The notes under the pieces are model-generated. The model was not told where the DNA came from. It did no database searches and saw only the letters and a program-made list of their open reading frames with translations. The translations under genes were made by a program, and so were the position numbers. Below, piece by piece: positions 1 through 6,771 of a DNA stretch of 36,127 nucleotides. Every line of letters starts with the position of its first letter. Position 1 is the stretch's first letter. The DNA is from Frateuria sp. Soil773. GTDB taxonomy: Bacteria > Pseudomonadota > Gammaproteobacteria > Xanthomonadales > Rhodanobacteraceae. The DNA is taken from the NCBI RefSeq assembly GCF_001428405.1, contig NZ_LMSL01000039.1, positions 297,844-333,970 on the forward strand. Direction: 5' to 3'.

Positions 1-61
1 AATGACGAAGAGGTGTCGGATCGGCGGTGGATCGTGGACAGATTCTGGTTCCTGGCAGCCT

Positions 62-77
62 GCGCGGACTTCCGCGC
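62..77 (-). terminator. Hairpin after response regulator (weak terminator candidate)
   Basis: GCGCGG and CCGCGC (62-67 and 72-77) form a perfect 6-bp stem with loop ACTT, 14 bases past the stop of the minus-strand response regulator. No T-run follows on the minus strand, so intrinsic termination is doubtful. Confidence 0.3.
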
Positions 78-90
78 GGGCCACTTCCGC

Positions 91-615
91 TCAGGCCAGC
101 AGGCCGTTGGGCGGTTCGGCGACGACCTGCTGCGCCGGAAGCGCCGCCCGGGCCGGCAGGCGCTGCGCCCGCACCAGGGTATCGATGCTGGCGCAGATGT
201 CGGCCCGCGCGAACGGCTTGCGGATGAAGTCGTCGGCGCCGAAGCGCTGCGCGTAGAACTGCTCGGTCGCCTGCGGGTTGCCGCTGATCATCACGATCGG
301 CACGTGCCGGGTGCGCGGATCGTGGCGCAACGCGCGCAGCACCGCGAAGCCGTTAATGCCGGGCAGCACGATGTCGAGGAAGACCAGCGCCGGCGGCGCG
401 GCGCGGATCAGCTCGAGCGCGTCTTCGCCGTTTTCCGCCGCCTGCACCGCGTAGCCGTCCTGCGCCAGGATCCGGCCTAGCACGGTGCGGATGGTCGGCG
501 AGTCGTCCACCACCAGCATCGGCGTGGCGGCCTGCGCCTGCAGCAGCCCCGCTTCCGGGTCGTCCATGCCCTGGGCGTTGCCCAGCAAGCGCTTGAAGAA
601 TCCGATTCCGGCCAT
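91..615 (-). CDS. Response regulator receiver protein (CheY/PilH-like, stand-alone)
   Basis: A 174-residue protein with one receiver domain at about residues 32-152, a short N-terminal extension and a C-terminal tail with no recognisable output domain. The acidic pair D37/D38 (VVDDSP), phospho-acceptor D81 (FLDIVLP), S111 (VMISGN) and K133 (IRKPF) are all in place, so phosphotransfer should be intact. The start is supported by GGGGAG about 8 bases upstream. The receiver resembles the PilG/PilH/CheY group used for twitching or chemotaxis signalling, but no kinase or pilus gene lies nearby, so the partner is unknown. It lies 103 bases downstream of hslR on the same strand and may be expressed separately. 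The family call is firm; the role is open. Confidence 0.85.
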   Translation of the reverse strand: MAGIGFFKRLLGNAQGMDDPEAGLLQAQAATPMLVVDDSPTIRTVLGRILAQDGYAVQAAENGEDALELIRAAPPALVFLDIVLPGINGFAVLRALRHDPRTRHVPIVMISGNPQATEQFYAQRFGADDFIRKPFARADICASIDTLVRAQRLPARAALPAQQVVAEPPNGLLA

Positions 616-685
616 GATCCACGCTCCCCCGCGAAAACCGCCAACGCGATCGCGTCCGCGCGCGATCCCCTGGCGTCGATGCTCC

Positions 686-709
686 CGCAGATCGCGCGCG
701 CAATCTGCG
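686..709. other. Inverted repeat between hslR and the response regulator
   Basis: CGCAGAT (686-692) and ATCTGCG (703-709) form a perfect 7-bp inverted repeat around a GC-alternating centre. It lies just past the hslR stop and upstream of the response regulator start. It could be a weak terminator for hslR or an operator for the next gene. There is no T-run. Confidence 0.3.
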
Positions 710-718
710 ATGCGCCGC

Positions 719-1102
719 TCAACCGGAGTCCTTCAGGCGTCGCAATTCGCGGCGCGCCTGCTTGTCCGGGCGTTTCGGCGGCGCGCCCGCGCCGACCAGC
801 CGGCGCTGTTCGCGCGCCGCCTCCCGTGCGATCCGGCTGGCCTCGGTCTCGCGGTAGAGCGCCTGCGCCGCGCTGGCCGGGCCGCGCTTGTCGGACAGGG
901 CCAGCACCTCGACCTGCCATCGCTCCTCGCCCCGGCCGATCTCCAGCCGGTCGCCCACGCGCAGCGCCTTGGCCGGCTTGCAGCCGCCGCCGTTGACGTC
1001 GATCCGGCCGCCGTCGATCGCCTGCTTGGCCAGGCTGCGCGTCTTGAAGAAGCGCGCCGCCCACAGCCACACGTCCACCCGCACCGCCTGCGATTCGCTC
1101 AT
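719..1102 (-). CDS. hslR: Ribosome-associated heat shock protein Hsp15, S4 domain
   Basis: A 127-residue, strongly basic RNA-binding protein. The S4 domain occupies about residues 8-70 (VRVDVWLWAARFFKTRS, then GGRIDVNG and the KALRVGDRLEI strand), which is the Hsp15/HslR signature. A lysine/arginine-rich C-terminal tail (about residues 88-127) follows. In E. coli Hsp15 binds free 50S subunits that still carry a nascent chain and helps recycle them after heat stress. Length and domain layout match the family. Its ATG overlaps the stop of the upstream permease gene by four bases (ATGA, 1099-1102), indicating translational coupling, although the two products have no evident functional link. Confidence 0.9.
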   Translation of the reverse strand: MSESQAVRVDVWLWAARFFKTRSLAKQAIDGGRIDVNGGGCKPAKALRVGDRLEIGRGEERWQVEVLALSDKRGPASAAQALYRETEASRIAREAAREQRRLVGAGAPPKRPDKQARRELRRLKDSG

Positions 1103-2007
1103 GTGTGCGCCCCGAGCAGCAGGTTGCCCAGCGGCACCGTGGCCAGCGACAGCACGATGCCGGCGCCCAGCACGGTGTTCGCCAGGGTCGGTTCCAGTCC
1201 GTATTCGTCGGCGAGGATCGCGGCCGACACCATCGGCGCCATCGCCGCCTGCAGCACGCCCACGGTGAGCACCAGCCCGTCGATCCCGGCCGCGGTTCCC
1301 AGCGCCCATGCCAGCAGCGGCGCCAGCAGCAGCTTCCAGCCCAGCCCGACGCCGGCCGCGGCCAGTTGCCGGTTGCCCGGATGGAACCTGAACTGCAGGC
1401 CGACCGAGAACAGCGCCAGCGGCGTCAGCGTGGCGCCCAGCGGCGCGAACACGCCGTCCAGCGCCCGCGGCCAGCCGCCCGACAACCCGGCCGCGATCCC
1501 GACGACCAGCGCGATGAAGGCGGGGAACGTGGCGATGCGCCGGAGGATCGCCGCCGGCTCCGGCTTGCGCCCCGCGTACAGCGAAGCCACCACGATGCCG
1601 GCCGAGGCCAGCAGCGGAAAGCAGCCGAGCTGGTCGGCCACCACCGCCAGCGCCAGCCCCGGTTCGCCATGCAGGGCCTGCATCATCGGGTAGCCCATGA
1701 ACGAGGTGTTGCCCAGGCCGCAGACCAGGATCAGCGCGCCGGTGCGCTGCCGCGACCAGCCCAGCCGCGGCCCGAGCAGGCCGAACAGCAGCCACGCCCC
1801 GCCGAAGACCAGCCACATCGCCGCCACCGGGAACCAGAGCTGCGGGTCGAATTTCACCCGCGGGATCAGCTCCAGCACCAGCGCCGGCAGCGCCACGTTG
1901 ATCACCCACCAGTTGATGCCCGGCACGATGCCGGCGGGCGGCTTGGCGTAGCGCGCCACGAGGGCGCCGAGAACGAGACAGGCAAACAGCAGCAGCAATG
2001 CGCTCAT
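1099..2007 (-). CDS. AEC-family (auxin efflux carrier-type) permease
   Basis: A 302-residue integral inner-membrane protein with about ten hydrophobic segments. It begins directly with a membrane span (MSALLLLFACLVLGALVARY). Family features are the early conserved stretch INWWVINVALPALVLELI, the mid-protein GLGNTSFMGYPMM and the late VGVLQAAMAPMVSAAILA. Bacterial AEC members move small organic acids such as malate or malonate, or are of unknown specificity; the substrate cannot be read from the sequence. The gene is co-directional with hslR and overlaps it by four bases. Its 5' side faces the divergent iron-uptake operon across a 387-base gap that holds a REP-type repeat and a Fur box. Confidence 0.85.
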   Translation of the reverse strand: MSALLLLFACLVLGALVARYAKPPAGIVPGINWWVINVALPALVLELIPRVKFDPQLWFPVAAMWLVFGGAWLLFGLLGPRLGWSRQRTGALILVCGLGNTSFMGYPMMQALHGEPGLALAVVADQLGCFPLLASAGIVVASLYAGRKPEPAAILRRIATFPAFIALVVGIAAGLSGGWPRALDGVFAPLGATLTPLALFSVGLQFRFHPGNRQLAAAGVGLGWKLLLAPLLAWALGTAAGIDGLVLTVGVLQAAMAPMVSAAILADEYGLEPTLANTVLGAGIVLSLATVPLGNLLLGAHT

Positions 2008-2142
2008 GGACTTCCGACAGGTCGCGATGGCCCGGCTTGGACTGGCGGTGGGCCTTCCATTCTAGACGGCCGTGCCATCTGGCCGCTTCCATGGCCGACC
2101 CGTCCTAGAACTGTTCAAAGTCTCCCAAGCATCTCCTACGAA

Positions 2143-2232
2143 GCGTCATCCCAGCGAAGGCTGGGATCCAGTGCCTCTAGGTTTTTGGGAAAGAGCGAAA
2201 GTCGCTGGATTCCTGCTTGCGCAGGAATGACG
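2143..2232. repeat. REP-pair repeat, copy R1 (simple form)
   Basis: Two inverted REP-like hairpins face each other. The left arm is GTCATCCCAGCGAAGGCTGG followed by GATCCAG; the right arm is CTGGATTCCTGC, then TTGC, then GCAGGAATGACG. This copy carries only short loops (GAAG and TTGC) and serves as the reference for the composite copies R2-R6. It sits in the gap between the divergent AEC permease and siderophore receptor genes (2008-2394). Apart from the Fur box I saw nothing else in that gap. Confidence 0.8.
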
Positions 2233-2288
2233 GGCGGGGGGAGCGCGAGGGGGCCAATCCGACAGGCAGGCTTTGAACAGGCCCTTCA

Positions 2289-2307
2289 GCGATTGAGAAT
2301 CATTATC
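2289..2307 (+). promoter_or_regulatory. Fur box upstream of the siderophore receptor operon
   Basis: The 19-base site matches the classical Fur consensus GATAATGATAATCATTATC at 15 of 19 positions by hand alignment; the right ten bases (AATCATTATC) are exact. It starts 106 bases before the receptor start codon, in an AT-rich island that contrasts with its surroundings. This predicts iron-Fur repression of the operon 2395-6771. Confidence 0.85.
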
Positions 2308-2394
2308 AATTAAATTAGGATCGCCCCCGTTGCCGCCACGCGGGCTCGGCGCCCGCGCGCGCCGCGGATTCTTCACCTCCCCAGAGACGCTCCC

Positions 2395-4575
2395 ATGCTC
2401 CGTTCCATGCCCATGACGAAACGCCGTGCGCGCCTTTTGCGCGCCTGGCGGCCGATCCTGCTCTCGCCGCTCGCGGCCGGGCTGCTGCTGTCGCTGTCGA
2501 TCGCCCGCGCACATCCGGCGCCGGCCGCTGCCGCCGAAGCCGGTGCCGACGCGCAGACGTCGGCGGCGCGCAGAAAGGCGACCACGCTGGACCGCATCTC
2601 GGTCACCGGGCAGCTCACCGAGCAGGCAAGCACGGCGGCCAAGCTGGACCTGCCGGTGCTGGAGACCGCGCAGGCGGTCTCGGTGGTGCCGCACGAACTG
2701 CTCGACGAACAGGGCGCGCTGCGCCTGGGCGAAGCCTTGCGCAACGTCGCCGGCGTGTCGCAGTCGTCGGTCTACGGCTTCTTCGACGGCTTCAACATCC
2801 GCGGCTTCAACGCCTCGGCCGGCGCCACCTATCTCGACGGCCTGCTCGCCAGCAACGACCAGGCGACCTACGAGCTGTCCGGCCTGGAGCGGCTGGAAGT
2901 GGTCAAGGGCCCGGCTTCGGGCCTGTACGGCGCCGGGCCGCTGTCCGGCCTGGTCAACATGGTCAGCAAGCGGCCGCAGGACGAACGCTTCGCCGACGTC
3001 GGCCTGAGCGTGGGCAGCGACCGCTTCCGCGAGGGCCGCATCGACGCCAACAGCCCGCTCGACGCCAGCGGCAACGTGCTCGGCCGGATCAACCTGCTCT
3101 ACCGCGACCAGGATTTCTTCGTCAAAAGCTCGGGCGCCAGCCGCACCTACGTCGCGCCGTCGCTGACCTGGAAGATCGACGGCGACACTACCCTGACCCT
3201 GCTCGGCAACTACCAGCGGGACCTGATCCACCCCTGGTCGCCGACCACCGCCTACGGCACCGTGCTGCCCAACCCCCACGGCGAGCTGCCGGTCGACTTC
3301 TCGGTCAACGACCGCAAGAACCCCGCCGTGCAGCACCGCACCTACAAGACCGCCGGCTACCAGTTCGACCACCGCTTCAACGAGACCTTCAGCCTGCACC
3401 AGGGCCTGCGCTACGAGGATTTCCACAACACCTGGGACCACTGGCTGTTCGTCAACGGCATCCATCCGGACCTGCGCACGGTCGACCGCTTCTACTACGG
3501 ACCGTTCGACGAGCGCGGCCACGACCTGCGCGTGGACACCAACCTGTCGGCCTCGTTCGACACCGGCCGGGTCGGGCACTACGCCCTGCTCGGCGTGGAC
3601 TACGGCACGCGCACCGCGCGCTCGGTCAACAACTTCGACCCGGGCCCGTATCCGCTGGACATCTTCAACCCGGTCTACGGCGACGTGCCCGGTCCGAACC
3701 TGCTCGATCCGCAGTACACCCGCCTGCACAGCAGCCAGCACGGCATCTACCTGCAGGACCACGCCAGGCTGGGCGAGCGGGTGACGCTGACCGTGGGCGG
3801 CCGCTGGGACCACGCCAGCAGCGGCAGCGGCACCGACACCGCGTTCAGCCCGCACGCGGGCGTCACCGTCGCGCTCGACGACGCCCTGGCGCTGTACGCC
3901 AACTACGCCAAGTCGTTCAACCCGCAGGGCGGCTACCAGTTCTTCAACGGCACCAACCTGCCGCCGGAACGCGGCGTCAACTACGAGCTGGGCCTGAAGG
4001 CCTCGCGCAGCGACGGCAGCCTCAGCGCGATGGCCAGCGTGTTCCAGCTCACCCGCGAGAATGTCGCCACCGACGATCCCGCCCACCCGAACTTCTACCT
4101 CACCACCGGCCAGCAGCGCAGCCGCGGCGTGGAGCTGGAGGCGAGCTGGCGCCCCAGCGCGGCGTTCCGGTTCACCGGCGCCTACGCCTATACGCAGGCC
4201 GAAGTCACCCGCGACAACGTGCTGCCGGTGGGCAGCCGGCTGGACGGCATCCCGCGCCACAACCTCAACCTGTGGGGCCGCTACACCGTGACGCACGGCG
4301 CGCTGGCCGGGCTCGGCGCGGGGCTCGGCTTCAACTACCAGAGCCGCCGCCCGGCCAGCGCCTACGAGCCGCTCGACCCGATCTACCACCGGCCGATCGT
4401 GTTCAAGAGCTATGCGCTGGTGGATGCCGCGCTGTACTACAGCTTCGGCGCCTGGGACACCCAGCTCAACGTGCGCAACCTGTTCGACCGGCGCTACTTC
4501 ACCGACGGCTTCTCCGACCGCATCACCCCCGGGCAGCCGCGCTCGACCATGCTGACCGTGCAGCGGCACTTCTGA
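2395..4575 (+). CDS. TonB-dependent siderophore receptor
   Basis: A 726-residue outer-membrane receptor for a ferric siderophore. A basic start and hydrophobic core (about residues 20-40) give a signal peptide ending near ARAHPAPA. A TonB-box-like segment (TTLDRISVTG) follows, then the plug domain (about 85-200, with NIRGFN, EVVKGPASGLYGAGPLSGLVN and NMVSKRP). A 22-strand type barrel ends in the repeat NVRNLFDRRYF and the terminal phenylalanine (QRHF) expected for assembly. The plug is of the siderophore class (FoxA/FhuA/FpvA-like) and lacks an N-terminal signalling extension. Start choice is uncertain among ATGs at 2395, 2407 and 2413. The upstream Fur box and downstream PepSY operon support iron uptake; the exact siderophore cannot be told. 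Confidence 0.9.
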   Translation: MLRSMPMTKRRARLLRAWRPILLSPLAAGLLLSLSIARAHPAPAAAAEAGADAQTSAARRKATTLDRISVTGQLTEQASTAAKLDLPVLETAQAVSVVPHELLDEQGALRLGEALRNVAGVSQSSVYGFFDGFNIRGFNASAGATYLDGLLASNDQATYELSGLERLEVVKGPASGLYGAGPLSGLVNMVSKRPQDERFADVGLSVGSDRFREGRIDANSPLDASGNVLGRINLLYRDQDFFVKSSGASRTYVAPSLTWKIDGDTTLTLLGNYQRDLIHPWSPTTAYGTVLPNPHGELPVDFSVNDRKNPAVQHRTYKTAGYQFDHRFNETFSLHQGLRYEDFHNTWDHWLFVNGIHPDLRTVDRFYYGPFDERGHDLRVDTNLSASFDTGRVGHYALLGVDYGTRTARSVNNFDPGPYPLDIFNPVYGDVPGPNLLDPQYTRLHSSQHGIYLQDHARLGERVTLTVGGRWDHASSGSGTDTAFSPHAGVTVALDDALALYANYAKSFNPQGGYQFFNGTNLPPERGVNYELGLKASRSDGSLSAMASVFQLTRENVATDDPAHPNFYLTTGQQRSRGVELEASWRPSAAFRFTGAYAYTQAEVTRDNVLPVGSRLDGIPRHNLNLWGRYTVTHGALAGLGAGLGFNYQSRRPASAYEPLDPIYHRPIVFKSYALVDAALYYSFGAWDTQLNVRNLFDRRYFTDGFSDRITPGQPRSTMLTVQRHF

Positions 4576-4577
4576 AG

Positions 4578-4898
4578 ATGGCCACCGCAAGCAAATCGCG
4601 CACGCCGCGCGCGCGCGCCACGGCCGCCCTCGACGTCGCCCTGCGCACGCTGGCGGCGACCTTCGGCGGCTATGCGATCGCGGCGCTGTGCACCGCCCTG
4701 CTGCCGCGCCTGCTGCCGCTGCCGCGCAACGAAGCGGTGGTGGCAGCCACCCTGCTGTCGTTCGCGATCTACGCCACCGTCGTGCTGTGGGCGTTCGCCA
4801 CGGCCAGCGCGTGGCGGCTGTGCGGCTGGGTGCTCGGCATCCTCGCCGTGCTGGGCGCTGCCGCCTGGCTTTCCGGGCTCGCCGGAGCGCGGCTGTGA
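4578..4898 (+). CDS. DUF3649 small membrane protein of iron-uptake operon
   Basis: A 106-residue protein with three predicted hydrophobic helices (about residues 25-45, 57-77 and 82-102) after a basic N-terminus (MATASKSRTPRARA). It starts two bases after the receptor stop and ends by overlapping the GTG start of the PepSY gene (GTGA, 4895-4898). The conserved helix pair (TLLSFAIYATVVLWAFA) and its fixed place between a TonB receptor and a PepSY-TM gene match the DUF3649 family. Such operons are found in many Pseudomonas and Xanthomonadales strains. Its biochemical role is not known; it probably assembles with the PepSY protein. Confidence 0.75.
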   Translation: MATASKSRTPRARATAALDVALRTLAATFGGYAIAALCTALLPRLLPLPRNEAVVAATLLSFAIYATVVLWAFATASAWRLCGWVLGILAVLGAAAWLSGLAGARL

Positions 4899-6433
4899 AG
4901 GGCGGCCTGCGGCAATCGATGGCGTGGCTGCATACCTGGAGCGGCCTGCTGGTGGGCTGGCTGCTGTTCGGCATCTTCGTCACCGGCACCAGCGCCTACT
5001 TCCAGCAGGAGATCACCCGCTGGATGCAGCCGGAGGCGCGCGGCCAGGCCACGCCGGAGGAAGCCGTCCACGGCGCCGTGCGCTACCTGGAAAAGGTCGC
5101 GCCCAAGGCGCAGAGCTGGTACATCACCCTGCCGGGCGCGCGCGGCAACACCACCCAGTTGTTCTGGTACCCCGGCGCGGGCGACGACGAGGACACCTCG
5201 GCGGTGCTGGACGGCCGCGGCGAGCGGGTCGACCTGCGCGACACCCAGGGCGGCTACTTCCTCTACCGCTTCCATTTCGACCTGCACTACATCCCGGTGA
5301 TCTGGGCGCGCTGGATCGTCGGCTTCTGCGCGATGCTGATGCTGGTGGCGATCCTCAGCGGCATCGTCACGCACAAGAAGATCTTCACCGACTTCTTCAC
5401 CCTGCGCCTGCAGAAGGGCCAGCGCTCCTGGCTGGATGCACACAACGTCAGCGCGGTGCTGGGGCTGCCGTTCCACCTGATGATCACCTATACCGGCCTG
5501 GTCACCCTCGCCACGCTGTACATGCCGTGGGGCATCGCGGCGAACTACAAGAACCCGCAGACCTTCTACGACACGCTGTACACGCCAGTGGCGAGCACCG
5601 AGCGCAGCGCCGACGCGCCGCTGACCGACCTGGCCCCGCTGCTGCGGCGCGCATCGGCCCGGTGGAACGGCGCGCAGGCCGAGCTGATCGGCGTGACCCT
5701 GCCCGGCGACCGCGCCGCCACCGTCACGCTCACCCGCGCCGCTGCCGACGGCATCCCCTCGCGCGGCGAGACGATGACCTTCGACGGCGCCACCGGCGCA
5801 TGGCTGGCCGACAACCCGCCGCGCGGCGGCGCGATGCTCACCGAGAGCGCGATGATCGGCCTGCACGCGGGCCGCTATGCCTCGATGCCGCTGCGCTGGC
5901 TGTACTTCTTCTGCGGCCTCGGCGGCAGCGCGATGGTGGCGACCGGGCTGGTGCTGTGGACGGTGAAGCGCCGCCAGCAATTGCCCGACCCGACCCGTCC
6001 GCACCTGGGCTTCCGGCTGGTCGAGCGGCTCAACATCGCCACCGTCGCCGGCCTGCCCGCCGGCATCGCCGGCTACTTCCTCGCCAACCGGCTGCTGCCG
6101 CTGGCGATGGCGCACCGCGCCGACTGGGAGATCCACACGATCTTCCTGACCTGGGGAGCGGCCCTGCTGTGGGCGGTCTGCCGGCCGCCGAAGCGCGCCT
6201 GGGTGGAAACGCTGACCGCCGCCGCCACGCTGTTCGCCTGCGTGCCGGTGGTCAACGCGCTGACCACGCCGCGCAACCTGGTCGCCAGCCTGCTCGAACG
6301 CGACTGGGTGTTCGCCGGCTTCGACGGCGTGATGCTGCTGCTCGCCGCGGTGTTCGCCACCGCCGCCTGGCGCGCCGCGCGGCACCGGCCCAGGCCGCGC
6401 CCCGCGCGGCATGCCGCGGGAGCCGAGGCATGA
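4895..6433 (+). CDS. PepSY-associated TM protein, putative siderophore-iron reductase
   Basis: A 512-residue inner-membrane protein of the PepSY_TM family. The first helix (LHTWSGLLVGWLLFGIFVTG, with the conserved histidine) is followed by a large periplasmic PepSY-like region. A second helix pair follows (about residues 143-165), with a cytoplasmic THKKIFTDFF motif. Then come the helix with LDAHNVSAVLGLPFHLMITY, a second periplasmic region and a C-terminal helical bundle. Conserved membrane histidines suggest haem ligation. Relatives such as FpvG and FoxB in Pseudomonas take part in releasing iron from siderophores by reduction; the same job is inferred here. The GTG start at 4895 gives tight coupling to DUF3649; an internal ATG at 4919 is the alternative. 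Confidence 0.8.
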   Translation: MKGGLRQSMAWLHTWSGLLVGWLLFGIFVTGTSAYFQQEITRWMQPEARGQATPEEAVHGAVRYLEKVAPKAQSWYITLPGARGNTTQLFWYPGAGDDEDTSAVLDGRGERVDLRDTQGGYFLYRFHFDLHYIPVIWARWIVGFCAMLMLVAILSGIVTHKKIFTDFFTLRLQKGQRSWLDAHNVSAVLGLPFHLMITYTGLVTLATLYMPWGIAANYKNPQTFYDTLYTPVASTERSADAPLTDLAPLLRRASARWNGAQAELIGVTLPGDRAATVTLTRAAADGIPSRGETMTFDGATGAWLADNPPRGGAMLTESAMIGLHAGRYASMPLRWLYFFCGLGGSAMVATGLVLWTVKRRQQLPDPTRPHLGFRLVERLNIATVAGLPAGIAGYFLANRLLPLAMAHRADWEIHTIFLTWGAALLWAVCRPPKRAWVETLTAAATLFACVPVVNALTTPRNLVASLLERDWVFAGFDGVMLLLAAVFATAAWRAARHRPRPRPARHAAGAEA

Positions 6434-6771
6434 TGCTGCTGGCCGCCCTCCTGCTCGCCTGCGCCGGCTTCGCCGCGCTGTACCTGGCGATGTCGCGGCA
6501 CCAGCCCGAGGCGCTCGGGCGCCGACTCGACGAGCGCGTCAACCGCCGCCTGCGCCTGCTCGGCTGGACCGGGCTGGCCGCCGCCTACCTGGCCTGCGTC
6601 GGTGCGCTTGGCTGGGCGCGCGGCTCGGTGGCGATCGCCGGCGTGCTCGCGCTGGGCGCGCTCGTGGTGGTGCTGTTCGGCACCTACCGCGTGCGCGCCA
6701 TGGCCTGGCTGGCGCGCATCGGCACGCCGTGCGCGCTGCTCTGCCTGGTCATCGCGGCGCTGCTGCGTTGA
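6430..6771 (+). CDS. DUF3325 small membrane protein of iron-uptake operon
   Basis: A 113-residue protein with about four hydrophobic segments (MMLLAALLLACAGFAALYLA; a second near residues 45-62; a third near 65-85; a fourth at the C-terminus). The short loop SRHQPEALGRRL after the first helix is typical of DUF3325. Its ATG overlaps the stop of the PepSY gene (ATGA, 6430-6433), so the last three genes form one translationally coupled block. The function is unknown; co-occurrence with PepSY reductases suggests an accessory role in siderophore-iron processing. Its 3' end overlaps the convergent glucose dehydrogenase gene by 23 bases. Confidence 0.75.
   Translation: MMLLAALLLACAGFAALYLAMSRHQPEALGRRLDERVNRRLRLLGWTGLAAAYLACVGALGWARGSVAIAGVLALGALVVVLFGTYRVRAMAWLARIGTPCALLCLVIAALLR

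Noticed and set aside
1-12. Window start AATGACGA as the end of a REP repeat like those at the right edge
   Set aside because: It matches the end of the repeat (GGAATGACGA) but eight bases are too few to call.
2146-4989. Long open frame on the minus strand opposite the siderophore receptor and DUF3649 genes
   Set aside because: It is an antisense shadow in high-GC DNA: arginine/alanine/valine-rich low-complexity translation, no fold or motif, and it covers a gene with clear domains on the other strand.
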